The notes beneath the pieces were generated by a model. The model did not search any database. It had not been told where the DNA came from and saw nothing but the letters and a program-made list of their open reading frames with translations. Of a stretch of DNA of 62,903 nt, positions 46,669 to 55,143 are shown in pieces. The position numbers and the translations under genes are program-made. Origin of the DNA: Phycisphaerae bacterium (GTDB lineage: Bacteria; Planctomycetota; Phycisphaerae; Phycisphaerales; SM1A02). The DNA is taken from positions 77,082 through 139,984 of the forward strand of contig PAQL01000011.1 in the NCBI GenBank assembly GCA_002709295.1. Direction: 5' to 3'. Position 1 is the first letter of the stretch. The number at the start of each line of letters is the position of its first letter.

Positions 46669-49257
46669 ATGCCGCGATCAAAGACCTCACGTTCGCCCCT
46701 CCGATCCAGCCCCACCGGTACCGACCCGGACGATCGTCGATTCGAGCCCACGATCGTTCGCCGAGCCCTGTGGCTGGTCGGCCTTGCCGCCTGGCTCTTC
46801 CTTGCCGTGGCAGTCGTCGGGGCCGACTGGGCGGACGCTCCATCCAGCGTGGTCTCCGTTCACCACGCCGAGGTCCAGAATCCGGCGGGTCCGGTCGGAG
46901 CCTCTCTGGCCTGGTGGACTTTCCGGGTCTTCGGTCCGGGCACCTGGCTCCTGCTGGCCATGGGAGTACTTGCCCTGGTCACCCTGGCCCGCGGCATCAC
47001 GATTCCGCATCCCTTCGTCAGAGCGGTCGGCGCGGTTCTCGCCGCCGTCACCCTTGCCGGTCTGCATCATGGAATGGTGGCCTCCTCCGAGACCCTCGCC
47101 CCTCTTGCCGGCGGGATTCCCGGCCTTCCGTCGGGATTGATCGGAGCCGAGCTGGAACTGGGGCTGGGAAGTCGATTCGGTCCGGTCGGCAGCACCCTCA
47201 TCATGCTCCTCGGGTTCGGCCTTGGACTGCTCGTCGCGGCGGACGAGATCGTGCTTGCCATTCCCTCGGCGATGATCCGTTCGGTGCGATCGATCCGAGG
47301 CATGGCCACGGGTGGATCGGGCGTGATCGGCCCGGTCGCCTCGATGATCGCCACCGCCCGCCGCAGCATCCGACGCCCATCCCTGCAACCCGCCGGGGTC
47401 CCCGCCGACTACCTCGACTACGAGGAGGAGGATGAGGAAGAGGACGACGAGGACGACTACGAGTACGAGGACGAGTACGAAGAGGACGGGGAAGAGGACG
47501 AGGAGGAGGACGAGGACGAATACGAGTACGAGGACGAATACGAAGAGGAGGAGGAGGAGGAGGAGGAAGAGGAACCGGCCGCACCCCGTCGAGCCGCCTC
47601 CGCCGAGGAGCTGCGGGAGAAGATCTCGAAACTGCCGGTGCGAATGGCCGCCAGCACCAACCTCATCGCCAAGGACGAGGACATCCCCCGCGAGGACGAC
47701 TTCGAGGGCTACCAGTTCCCAACCCTCGACCAGCTCGAGGATCCGGGGGGCGACTTCTCCGCGGAACTGGAGGACATCGTCCGCGGACAGGCCGGCCTGC
47801 TCGAAGAGACGCTTCGCACCTTCTCGATCGATGCCGAGGTCGCGGGAATCGAGAGTGGCCCCGCGGTCACCCTCTACTCGGTGCTCCTCGCACCGGGAAC
47901 CAGGGTCGCCAGACTGAATGCGATCGAGAAGGACATCGCCCGTTCTCTCCAGGCTCCGAACATCCGCATCATTCCCAACATGGCCGGGAAGAGCACCGTC
48001 GGCATCGAGGTCCCGAACGCCAAGCGAGAGAAGGTCCGGCTCAAGGAGCTCATGTCGACAGGACTCAGTCGCGACATGGTTCTTCCGATGTTCCTCGGCA
48101 AGGACTCGGCCGGCGATCCGATGGTCGCGGACCTCACGAAGATGCCGCACATGCTCATCGCCGGCACCACCGGCAGCGGCAAGAGCGTGTGCATGAACAC
48201 CATCATCATGTCCTGGCTCTACACCAAGCGCCCCGATGAACTGAAGCTGTGCCTCGTCGATCCCAAGATGGTCGAGATGAGCCAGTTCGAGAAGATCCCC
48301 CACCTCATGTGCCCGGTGGTGACGGACATGGGCAAGGCCGCCGCGATCCTGGAATGGGCGGTCGGCAAGATGGAGGAGCGCTACGAGCTCTTCAAGGAGG
48401 CCGGCGTCCGCGACATCCGGTCCTACAACTCGCTCGAAGATGACGAGCTTCGCGAGATCTTCCAGCCCGCCAACGACGTGGAATGGGCCAAGATCCCCAA
48501 GAAGATCCCCTACATGGTCTTCGTGATCGACGAGCTCGCGGACCTCATGATGACCAACAAGGAGGTCGAGCATGCGATCGTCCGCATCGCTCAGAAGGCC
48601 CGCGCGGTCGGCATGCACCTCATCCTCGCGACCCAGCGTCCCCAGGCCAACGTGGTCACCGGACTGATCAAGAGCAACATGCCCTGCCGGGTCTCCTTCA
48701 AGGTGGCCAGCGGCATGGACAGCCGGATCGTCCTCGACAGCAAGGGTGCGGAGCTGCTCCTCGGACTCGGCGACATGATGGTCGTCACGCCCTCCAGCAC
48801 GGAGGTGAGCCGGGGACAGGGCACGCTCGTCACCGACAAGGAGGTCCGTCAGGTCGCGACCTTCCTGAAGTCGGTCGCCGGCCCCAGCTTCGAACGAAGC
48901 CTGATGAGCGTCCGACCCTCGAGCCAGGGCGGAGGCGATGCGGATCCCGAAGAACGGGACGCGCTCTTCGATCAGGCGGTGGAGATCATCATCGAGACGG
49001 GCCGCGGGTCCGTCTCACTCCTGCAGAGACGCCTCGCGATCGGATACAGCCGGGCGAGTCGCCTCGTCGATCAGATGGGCATGGCCGGGATCATCAGCGA
49101 CCACAAGGGTTCGGTCGCTCGAGACGTGCTGATCTCGATGGAGGACTGGGAGCAGATGAAGCGACTGGAGGCGGGACTGGAGGCCAGCGACGCCGTCGAG
49201 GATCTCGACGGCGACGAAGGCGTGCCGGACGAGATCGAGGGCGAATACCGACATTGA
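46669..49257 (+). CDS. ftsK: DNA translocase FtsK with acidic linker
   Basis: 862 residues. Four membrane helices in the first 200 residues (for example LWLVGLAAWLFLAVAVVG and TLIMLLGFGLGLLVAADE) anchor the protein at the septum. A linker of about 60 residues (245-305) is almost pure Glu, Asp and Tyr. The motor has Walker A LIAGTTGSGKSVCMNTII, Walker B FVIDELADLMMTNKEVEHA and the C-terminal gamma winged helix SLLQRRLAIGYSRASRLVDQ, which recognises KOPS-type sequences. It moves the chromosome terminus and activates XerCD. A clear AAGGGG ribosome site precedes the ATG. Confidence 0.95.
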   Translation: MPRSKTSRSPLRSSPTGTDPDDRRFEPTIVRRALWLVGLAAWLFLAVAVVGADWADAPSSVVSVHHAEVQNPAGPVGASLAWWTFRVFGPGTWLLLAMGVLALVTLARGITIPHPFVRAVGAVLAAVTLAGLHHGMVASSETLAPLAGGIPGLPSGLIGAELELGLGSRFGPVGSTLIMLLGFGLGLLVAADEIVLAIPSAMIRSVRSIRGMATGGSGVIGPVASMIATARRSIRRPSLQPAGVPADYLDYEEEDEEEDDEDDYEYEDEYEEDGEEDEEEDEDEYEYEDEYEEEEEEEEEEEPAAPRRAASAEELREKISKLPVRMAASTNLIAKDEDIPREDDFEGYQFPTLDQLEDPGGDFSAELEDIVRGQAGLLEETLRTFSIDAEVAGIESGPAVTLYSVLLAPGTRVARLNAIEKDIARSLQAPNIRIIPNMAGKSTVGIEVPNAKREKVRLKELMSTGLSRDMVLPMFLGKDSAGDPMVADLTKMPHMLIAGTTGSGKSVCMNTIIMSWLYTKRPDELKLCLVDPKMVEMSQFEKIPHLMCPVVTDMGKAAAILEWAVGKMEERYELFKEAGVRDIRSYNSLEDDELREIFQPANDVEWAKIPKKIPYMVFVIDELADLMMTNKEVEHAIVRIAQKARAVGMHLILATQRPQANVVTGLIKSNMPCRVSFKVASGMDSRIVLDSKGAELLLGLGDMMVVTPSSTEVSRGQGTLVTDKEVRQVATFLKSVAGPSFERSLMSVRPSSQGGGDADPEERDALFDQAVEIIIETGRGSVSLLQRRLAIGYSRASRLVDQMGMAGIISDHKGSVARDVLISMEDWEQMKRLEAGLEASDAVEDLDGDEGVPDEIEGEYRH

Positions 49258-49293
49258 TGTCGATCTGATCGGGGCGGAGCAGTGGAATCGGGA

Positions 49294-49317
49294 CGGGGCG
49301 GCCGCAAGGCCGCCCCG
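49294..49317 (+). terminator. Terminator after ftsK
   Basis: CGGGGCGGCC and GGCCGCCCCG form a perfect 10-bp stem with a GCAA tetraloop (GNRA), followed by GCTTCGTCTTCC. It lies 37 nt after the ftsK stop. Confidence 0.65.
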
Positions 49318-49428
49318 CTTCGTCTTCCGATCCACCCGGGTTCCGTCGAGCGGCCGGATGCGATCACACCGACCGGCTCGCGGGTACCCTGCAGCGTCCG
49401 TGGACCCTCAACAGGAGCTTGAAGACAC

Positions 49429-50364
49429 ATGAATCCCACCCCCTTCCGAGCGGCCATCCTCGGCCTCGCTCTCGCCATCACCGGCGTCAGCCACCACGCC
49501 GTCGCCCAGACGGCCTCCATGGCCCGGCTCCAGCTCGAACTGGACGCCCTCGACACCATGACCGACACCCTCGGCCCGATGCGCGGCAACGCCCGGAAGC
49601 GGGTCGAGATGATGCAGCAGTTCATCTCGGAGTCAGGCCGCATGGATGCCTGGAAGTCATGGAACGGCGAGGACAAGAACTCCCGTTTCAACTCCATGAC
49701 CTTCCAGCAGGCCTACCAGGAGACCCTGGACAAGCAGAAGTCACGAGGCACCGTGAAGCCCTCCACCGACAGTCAGGACACCCTGAACGCCGAGGTCAAG
49801 GGCCAGCGGACCATCGCCGAGGACCAGTGGAACGCGGTGAACGCCCTGCATGAACAGGTGGCCCGCATGACGACCTTCCTCCAGTCGCAGAAGGCCATGG
49901 ACGACTACGCCGCGTTCGCGCAGAAGGCCGCGAACGATCCGCCACAGCGTCCCGATGCCGGCACCGACCAGCGGAGCGAGCAGGAAGGGATCACACCCGC
50001 CCAGCGTGAGGCCAACATCAAGAAGTACCGCGCCCAGCAGGCGGCCCTCAAGCAGCACTGGGACCACTATCACTTCACCACCGGCTACAGCTCCGTTCCT
50101 CCCGGCGGCCCCTTCCGAGGCCAGCCGCAGGGCAGCCCGGTGGGCACGCCCGCGAACGAGGTCCGCGGCGACGACCCCTACCTCGGGGCGTACCCCTACG
50201 GGACCGGTTACGGCGGCGACTACTGGGGCGGCAGCTGGTGGAACGGCTACGCGGACCCCTACTACGACGTCTACGGATGGCCGGGTCGCTCGTTCGATGC
50301 CGTGCGGGCCCGAAGGGCCTACCACCGTCACGAGAACTCGGCACCGCACGTTCGTCGCCGCTGA
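49429..50364 (+). CDS. Secreted hypothetical protein, Tyr/Gly/Pro-rich C-terminus
   Basis: 311 residues with a clear signal peptide (GLALAITGVSHHAVAQ, cleavage after AVA or AQ). The mature protein has a helical, Gln/Lys-rich coiled-coil-like region (about 30-220) and a C-terminal Tyr/Gly/Pro/Trp-rich stretch (GTGYGGDYWGGSWWNGYAD). It contains no Cys. No family is recognised. The AGGAG lies 11 nt before the ATG. A strong inverted repeat follows. Confidence 0.6.
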   Translation: MNPTPFRAAILGLALAITGVSHHAVAQTASMARLQLELDALDTMTDTLGPMRGNARKRVEMMQQFISESGRMDAWKSWNGEDKNSRFNSMTFQQAYQETLDKQKSRGTVKPSTDSQDTLNAEVKGQRTIAEDQWNAVNALHEQVARMTTFLQSQKAMDDYAAFAQKAANDPPQRPDAGTDQRSEQEGITPAQREANIKKYRAQQAALKQHWDHYHFTTGYSSVPPGGPFRGQPQGSPVGTPANEVRGDDPYLGAYPYGTGYGGDYWGGSWWNGYADPYYDVYGWPGRSFDAVRARRAYHRHENSAPHVRRR

Positions 50365-50385
50365 TCGACGACCCATGAAACGAAC

Positions 50386-50425
50386 CACGCCCCCCTCGAA
50401 GGATGCATCCGTCGAGGGGGGCGTG
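50386..50425. terminator. Bidirectional terminator hairpin
   Basis: CACGCCCCCCTCGA (50386-50399) and TCGAGGGGGGCGTG (50412-50425) form a perfect 14-bp stem with a 12-nt loop. It lies between two convergent genes, the right place for a shared terminator. No T-run. Confidence 0.6.
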
Positions 50426-50454
50426 TTCGCAGGGTGGCCTCGGAGCCGGGGGTC

Positions 50455-50904
50455 CTACTCGCCGATGTCCTCGGCCCAGAGATCCGGCTTCTCCCGCTGG
50501 AGCCGTTCCATCAGGGCGATGCAGCGTTCGTCGTGCATGACATGCGTCGGGATGCCCGACTCGTGCAGCCAGTGCTCGGCTCCCATGAACGTGCCGTTCT
50601 CTCCGATCACCACCCTCCTGACCCGGTAGAGCACCGCGGTCCCGGTGCACATCGGACACGGACTGAGAGTGGACACCAGGGTGAGATCAGGCCAGTCGCG
50701 ACGTCGGCCGGCATTTCGAAGGCAGACCATCTCGGCATGCGCCGTCGGATCTCCGGTCTGAACCCGCTCGTTGTGTCCCTCGGCGACGATCTCACCCTCC
50801 TCGGTCATGAGGACCGATCCTATGGGGATTCCGCCCTCCGCCCAGCTCTTCTCGGCCATCGCGATCGCGGCCTCGAGTCCCCGTTCCATCAACTCTCTGA
50901 TCAT
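50455..50904 (-). CDS. Cytosine deaminase (yeast FCY1 type)
   Basis: 149 residues. The nucleoside-deaminase zinc motif is complete: TAHAEMVCLRNAG (HAE) and TLSPCPMCTGTAVLY (PCxxC). The protein resembles yeast cytosine deaminase rather than the bacterial guanine/tRNA-adenosine deaminases: GGIPIGSVLM, GHNERVQ, LSPCPMCTG, VVIGENGTF, DERC and the C-terminal WAEDIGE match it closely. It should convert cytosine to uracil for pyrimidine salvage. An AGGGAG ribosome site is 8 nt before the ATG. No uptake gene is adjacent. Confidence 0.9.
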   Translation of the reverse strand: MIRELMERGLEAAIAMAEKSWAEGGIPIGSVLMTEEGEIVAEGHNERVQTGDPTAHAEMVCLRNAGRRRDWPDLTLVSTLSPCPMCTGTAVLYRVRRVVIGENGTFMGAEHWLHESGIPTHVMHDERCIALMERLQREKPDLWAEDIGE

Positions 50905-51046
50905 CGGATGCTCCCTGACCGAGCGTGCGTGGAATCAGTCGGCCCCGTTCCCATCCGGGAGCTGGAGCCTCGAGCCGGTCTCGATCCCTCTCGCGATACC
51001 GGCCCGCATCACATGATGACACATCGACCATGATGCGGGTGGAGCG

Positions 51047-51052
51047 TAGAAT
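51047..51052 (+). promoter_or_regulatory. -10 box of leaderless NusG-like gene
   Basis: TAGAAT, then CCCTTC, then the ATG at 51059. TCGACC at 51024-51029, 17 nt upstream, matches four of six -35 bases. Confidence 0.55.
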
Positions 51053-51058
51053 CCCTTC

Positions 51059-51592
51059 ATGGAAGAAGGAACACCGGCTGCCGTCACGATCCGATCCCCT
51101 GTCGAACGCCGCTGGATGGTCCTTCACACCAGGGCCCGCCAGGAGAAGGCGGTCGCCCGCCATCTCGACGCCGCGGGCGTGAAGCACGATCTTCCCCTGG
51201 TCGAACGGGTCACCATGACCCGAGGCCGGAAGCATCGATCCGAGGTCCCTCTCTTCTCCAACTACGTGTTCGTCTACGGGGAGAAGCAGGACGCCTACGA
51301 CGCCATCTCGACCCGTCGCGTGGTGCGGTACCTCGAGGTCGAGGATCAGGCGAAGCTCGAGCGTGAACTCCAAGCCATCCACACCGCGATCCGAAGCGGC
51401 CTGCCCATCGACGAACATCCCGGGCTGGCGATCGGCCAGAGGGCCAGGGTGGTCAAGGGCCCGCTCGCCGGAGTCGAGGGATTCGTCATCGATGAGGCCA
51501 GACGCAGCTGCCTGATCCTCCACGTCGAGACCCTTGGCCGGGGTGCAAGCGTCGAGATCGAACGCGACCTTCTCGAACCGATCGAGGACTGA
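51059..51592 (+). CDS. NusG-family transcription antitermination protein (RfaH/LoaP-like)
   Basis: 177 residues. The N-terminal NGN domain has RWMVLHTRARQEKAVARHLD and ends in SNYVFVYGEK. The C-terminal KOW domain is GQRARVVKGPLAGVEGFVID. The divergence in the NGN loop (RGRKHRSEVPLFSNYVFV) marks it as a specialised paralogue of the RfaH/UpxY type rather than housekeeping NusG, which normally sits beside secE and rplK. Such paralogues favour transcription of long polysaccharide operons. The nearest partner is the sugar epimerase ending only 6 nt away on the other strand. TAGAAT lies 6 nt upstream. Confidence 0.85.
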   Translation: MEEGTPAAVTIRSPVERRWMVLHTRARQEKAVARHLDAAGVKHDLPLVERVTMTRGRKHRSEVPLFSNYVFVYGEKQDAYDAISTRRVVRYLEVEDQAKLERELQAIHTAIRSGLPIDEHPGLAIGQRARVVKGPLAGVEGFVIDEARRSCLILHVETLGRGASVEIERDLLEPIED

Positions 51593-51598
51593 TCCCGA

Positions 51599-52492
51599 TC
51601 AGGCCAGGTCCGCGAGGCCGGACTGCAGGGCGATCCGGGACTCGAAACCCAGACGTTCCCGGGCGAGCCCGGGATCTGCGGCCGAATGGCGGACCTCCCC
51701 CTCACGGGCGGCTTCGAAGACCGGAGCCCGACATCCCAGCAACGAGGCGAGCTCCAGCACCGTGGTCCCGACGCCGGTTCCGAAGTTGATCGGTTCCCCC
51801 GCCCCGACCGCGGAGGCGCCCGAGGCCAGGAGCAGTCCTCGGACCACATCGGCGACGTGGATGAAATCGCGGGTCTGAAGACCGTCGCCGAAGATCGTGG
51901 GGCTCTTCGATGCCGCCGCCATCCGGGCGAAGATCGCGATCACTCCGGAATAGGGGGAGTCGGCCCGCTGACGAGGCCCGTAGACGTTGAAGAATCGAGG
52001 ACAGACCGTGGAGACGGCCGCCTCCCGGCAGGCCTGCTCCGCCTCGGCCTTGAAGGCCGCGTAGGGAGACCGCGGATCGAGCGACGCCTCCTCGGAGATC
52101 GGGGGCGCCGCATCCCCATAGACGCTGCAACTCGAAGCGAGCACGAGTCGTCGCACCCCTGCCTCTTCGGCCGCCCGCAGCACGTTGCGGGTTCCTTGCA
52201 GGACCACTTCTCGATAGAGATCCGGTGATTCGATGCTCTCGACCACCGAGACCCGGCTGGCCAGATGGAATACGTCGCTCACCCCCTCGCAGGCACGGCG
52301 GCAGAGCTCGGGAGCCTCGACCCCACCCTCCATGAAGACGACCCGATCGGCGTGGGGGGCGAGGTTCTCACGATGTCCCGTGGACAGATCGTCTAGCACC
52401 ACGACCCGGCGGCCGAGCGAGACGAGCTGATCGACCAGGTGAGAACCGATGAAGCCGGCACCACCGGTGACAAGGACTCCACCATCATGCAT
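51599..52492 (-). CDS. NAD-dependent nucleotide-sugar epimerase
   Basis: 297 residues of the extended short-chain dehydrogenase fold. The NAD-binding motif VTGGAGFIGSHLVDQLVS is near the N-terminus, the catalytic Tyr-Lys in SPYAAFKAEAEQ near residue 150, and the family segments DDLSTGHREN and RFFNVYGPRQRADSPYSG follow. It looks most like UDP-glucose or UDP-glucuronate 4-epimerases, for capsule or exopolysaccharide precursors. Its start overlaps the end of the next gene upstream by 8 nt, so both are cotranscribed. Confidence 0.85.
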   Translation of the reverse strand: MHDGGVLVTGGAGFIGSHLVDQLVSLGRRVVVLDDLSTGHRENLAPHADRVVFMEGGVEAPELCRRACEGVSDVFHLASRVSVVESIESPDLYREVVLQGTRNVLRAAEEAGVRRLVLASSCSVYGDAAPPISEEASLDPRSPYAAFKAEAEQACREAAVSTVCPRFFNVYGPRQRADSPYSGVIAIFARMAAASKSPTIFGDGLQTRDFIHVADVVRGLLLASGASAVGAGEPINFGTGVGTTVLELASLLGCRAPVFEAAREGEVRHSAADPGLARERLGFESRIALQSGLADLA

Positions 52493-53042
52493 CGGCGGAG
52501 TCTTCGGACGGTGAAGAAGGAGGAAACGTTCCGATCGATGCGGGAGCGAGCCTGTCGCTCATGCGATCCACGAATCGGCCTCCCAGAAGAACGCCGAACC
52601 CTCCCACGAAGGGAAGCAGCAGGAGATTCCACGTCGGTTGCTCCGGGGGCGCCTCCACCGGGCTCACGACCAACTCTTCCGCCACGGGTTCGTCGCCCGC
52701 ACGGCTCACCGCTTCGACCTCGTCTGTGACCGAACCGAACAGACCGACGGCGACACCGACGAGACCGACGATGATCACGAAACCGACCAGACCCTTGATC
52801 GCCTGCTTCCGACCCTTCCCGGTCGCCACGAAGGCGGTCACGACACCACCGACCACCGCGGTGAGCAGGGCCACCGGAAACTGCACCACGAAGATGAACC
52901 AGTTCGTCATGAGCCCCGTCTCGGGATCCGCCAGACGATCCGGAGTGATGAGGGTGATCGCCGGAACCATGGTCAGGGTGTACGACAGGGTCATGAGCAG
53001 GTAGCCCAGAAGAACGGCGATGGCGACTCTGATCCAGATCAT
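52485..53042 (-). CDS. Hypothetical membrane protein
   Basis: 185 residues with about four hydrophobic segments: at the N-terminus (IAVLLGYLLMTLSYTLTMV), around 55-70 (FPVALLTAVVGGVVTAFVAT), 80-100 (VGFVIIVGLVGVAVGLFG) and 145-160 (NLLLLPFVGGFGVLLGG). No family is recognised. It overlaps the epimerase start by 8 nt. TAGGAT lies 6 nt before the ATG, and there is no ribosome site. Confidence 0.65.
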   Translation of the reverse strand: MIWIRVAIAVLLGYLLMTLSYTLTMVPAITLITPDRLADPETGLMTNWFIFVVQFPVALLTAVVGGVVTAFVATGKGRKQAIKGLVGFVIIVGLVGVAVGLFGSVTDEVEAVSRAGDEPVAEELVVSPVEAPPEQPTWNLLLLPFVGGFGVLLGGRFVDRMSDRLAPASIGTFPPSSPSEDSADA

Positions 53043-53048
53043 GAACGG

Positions 53049-53054
53049 ATCCTA
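53049..53054 (-). promoter_or_regulatory. -10 box of leaderless membrane-protein/epimerase unit
   Basis: TAGGAT on the minus strand, CCGTTC, then the ATG at 53042. No ribosome site. Confidence 0.5.
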
Positions 53055-53181
53055 ACTGGAAGCGGAGGGATCGATATGGACCGTCGTGGTCACTGCCACG
53101 AGGAGGCCGCAGAGGATCGATCCGTGGCCCGAAGGCCTTCATCCGTCATGAATGTCGGATTCCCATGGTGTGCAGGACGGA

Positions 53182-54114
53182 TCACGCTGAGGAATCCCGA
53201 TCCTGTTCCACCCGATCGATGATCGATCGTGCGAAGTCGATCGTCTCCGCGATCCCGCTGAAGAACGGGGCCTCGGGAAACCGCCCCCGCCAGGTCTCGT
53301 GGACCATGATGGGCCGATCGTAGCGAAGGGAGAGTTCGATCTCCGCTCTGGTCCCCACCGAACCGGGCAGGGCGATCACCACGTCCGCGGTGAGGACGTT
53401 GATGTGATTACGGCTGCCGAACTCCGTCTCCCCCTCGGCGAGATGGGTCGCGATTGGCATCTCGACGTGCTCGTTCGGGTAGTCGGGAAGGAGTGTTCCA
53501 TCGGTTTCGCCGCGGAGAACGCCGATGGCGAGTCCGGCGCGTGGATGGGTGTTCGTGAATGCACGACTCGTCGCGGCCATCACCCCCCGACCTCCACCGG
53601 TGAGCAGGTGCCAGCCCGCCCGTGCGATCGCGATCCCGAGCGGCTCGGCGATCGCGGCGTGCTCGTCCTGACCACTGCCCATGACCCCCACGATCGGCAG
53701 GCGTCGCGGACCGGCGACGTGATCCCGACCAGCCACCGCCACCGCCACCGACTGGCCCACTGAAAGCTCGAAGGTGTTGCCGTCGGGGTCGTCGATGAAC
53801 GCCCAGGTGCCGGCCGGACCATCGTCTCCCTCCGGTCCGAGCCGAAGACGACCGTCGTCGCGAGCCCGGGTCACCAGGGCATCGAACTCGGCACGATCAC
53901 GACAGGCCACCCCGAGGTGGGCGAACGGGCCGAGAGGATTCACCGTCTCTCTCTTTGCAAGGACCAGGGCGAACGGCCGGGTTCGATCGCTGATCCAGGC
54001 GATCCCGTCCCGGCGGTGCACGACCTCGAATCCTCCGTAGGCGGCGTAGAAGTCGATCGATCGCTGCAGATCGCTCACTTCGATCGCGACATGGGTGAGG
54101 CCGGCATCGGTCAT
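53182..54114 (-). CDS. VOC-domain and LOG (Rossmann) fusion protein
   Basis: 310 residues with two unrelated domains. Residues 1-120 are a VOC (glyoxalase/bleomycin resistance-type) domain: LTHVAIEVSDLQRSIDFYAA, FAHLGVACRDRAEF and DDPDGNTFELS, with His and Glu in the metal-ligand positions. From about 138 the second domain is a LOG/SLOG-type nucleotide fold: VGVMGSGQDEHAAIAEP, LLTGGGRGVMAATSRAF and IALPGSVGTRAEIELSL, matching the GGG and PGGxGT motifs of the lysine decarboxylase-like family. The fusion is in one frame with no sign of a break. The joint function is unknown. TAGGCT lies 6 nt before the ATG. Confidence 0.8.
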   Translation of the reverse strand: MTDAGLTHVAIEVSDLQRSIDFYAAYGGFEVVHRRDGIAWISDRTRPFALVLAKRETVNPLGPFAHLGVACRDRAEFDALVTRARDDGRLRLGPEGDDGPAGTWAFIDDPDGNTFELSVGQSVAVAVAGRDHVAGPRRLPIVGVMGSGQDEHAAIAEPLGIAIARAGWHLLTGGGRGVMAATSRAFTNTHPRAGLAIGVLRGETDGTLLPDYPNEHVEMPIATHLAEGETEFGSRNHINVLTADVVIALPGSVGTRAEIELSLRYDRPIMVHETWRGRFPEAPFFSGIAETIDFARSIIDRVEQDRDSSA

Positions 54115-54120
54115 TCGGAC

Positions 54121-54126
54121 AGCCTA
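54121..54126 (-). promoter_or_regulatory. -10 box of leaderless VOC-LOG gene
   Basis: TAGGCT on the minus strand, GTCCGA, then the ATG at 54114. No ribosome site. It overlaps the stop region of the neighbouring gene. Confidence 0.45.
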
Positions 54127-54516
54127 CGCTCGAAACGCGATCATGAGGAACGCGTGAATCGAACTCGCGAGGAAGACGAGAACTCCCACCACCAGCCGGC
54201 ACCGGCGTCCGATCGAGGCCAGATGCCAGAAGATCAGCAGCATCAGCAGGGTGAAACTCGAGGCGAGAAGCAGGGCCGAGGTCTCCGACTTCCCGAAGGC
54301 GTCCGCGACCATGGCGCCGGGCACCAGCCCGGGCAGGATCGGCATGATCCCGAGTACCGACCAGCGGTGATCCGACCATGTCTCGGGCATGAAGAGCATC
54401 CAGGCGAACATCGGCCCGTACATCGAGACCAGCACCACCCCGGCGGCCGCCACACGACGGCGAGCGGTCCCTTCGACCACTCCGTTGACGGGTGCCTCGG
54501 ACGTGACGGTCGTCAC
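54124..54516 (-). CDS. Small hypothetical membrane protein
   Basis: 130 residues from a GTG overlapping the stop of the zinc-ribbon gene by 4 nt. Four hydrophobic segments are visible (AGVVLVSMYGPMFAWMLFM, LGIMPILPGLVPGAMV, LLLASSFTLLMLLIFWHLA and VVGVLVFLASSIHAFLMIA). No family recognised. Its C-terminus reaches the promoter of the VOC-LOG gene. Confidence 0.6.
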   Translation of the reverse strand: MTTVTSEAPVNGVVEGTARRRVAAAGVVLVSMYGPMFAWMLFMPETWSDHRWSVLGIMPILPGLVPGAMVADAFGKSETSALLLASSFTLLMLLIFWHLASIGRRCRLVVGVLVFLASSIHAFLMIAFRA

Positions 54517-55088
54517 AGCGCACCCAGACGCAGCAACAGCACGATCCCAAGGATCCCCAGCAGCCACCAGGTCAGCACTCCGATCCCGAGTCGTCTCCTG
54601 CCTCGATCCGATGACCGAGCCTCCTCGGCGACCCGGGATGGGAACGCGTCCGGCGCCATTCCCCCGGACCTCGGATCCTCGCCCGTGATCACCGATCCGC
54701 AGCTCCAGCAGGTCTCGAAATTGACGGGGTTCTCCTCTCCACAGGCGATGCAGACCATCGTCTCGTCGACGACGGGTGTCACCTCGCTGCCGCACTCCGG
54801 ACAGATGCCGTCGCCCGCATGCCCCTCGAGGTCGTATCCGCAACGACGACAGTGTTCGGACTCCATCTGGATGGACCGGACCTCCCTCTCGATCTCCGCG
54901 GCGAGCGGAAGGTCCTCGATGTCGCGGATCCAGATGGTGGAGGCGACCTGGCTTCGAAATGCCTGCACGTGCCGGAAGAGGTTCGCACTGTGGGTGTGGG
55001 TGACCTCGGCGACGATGGACTCCGCATCCAGTCGGGAAAGGATCTCCCCCGCCATCGCCGGAGAATCGACTTCACACAGCTTGTGCAT
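54513..55088 (-). CDS. DUF2007-like protein with zinc ribbons and membrane anchor
   Basis: 191 residues from ATG 55088, after AGGAGG with 8 nt spacing. The N-terminal 70 residues (EVDSPAMAGEILSRLDAES) look like the small DUF2007 putative signal-transducing domain. Two zinc ribbons follow: CRRCGYDL with CPEC, and CIACGEEN with CWSC. A C-terminal helix (LTWWLLGILGIVLLLRLG) anchors the protein. Function unknown. It is coupled to the next membrane gene and follows a small lipoprotein gene by 55 nt. Confidence 0.7.
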   Translation of the reverse strand: MHKLCEVDSPAMAGEILSRLDAESIVAEVTHTHSANLFRHVQAFRSQVASTIWIRDIEDLPLAAEIEREVRSIQMESEHCRRCGYDLEGHAGDGICPECGSEVTPVVDETMVCIACGEENPVNFETCWSCGSVITGEDPRSGGMAPDAFPSRVAEEARSSDRGRRRLGIGVLTWWLLGILGIVLLLRLGAL

Positions 55089-55143
55089 GACTGGAACCTC
55101 CTTGCCCGTCCGGGTCCGCCGCCGGCCACCGGGCCGATCGGCC

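Noticed and set aside
46583-47140. ATG with AAAGGAG at 46583 and a long frame into ftsK
   Set aside because: The frame runs out of phase through ftsK and shows no protein-like features. The ribosome site may be chance.
46687-48618. A frame antisense to ftsK with a Leu/Val-rich run
   Set aside because: The hydrophobic run is the complement of the Glu/Asp-rich linker codons. The ftsK motifs are certain.
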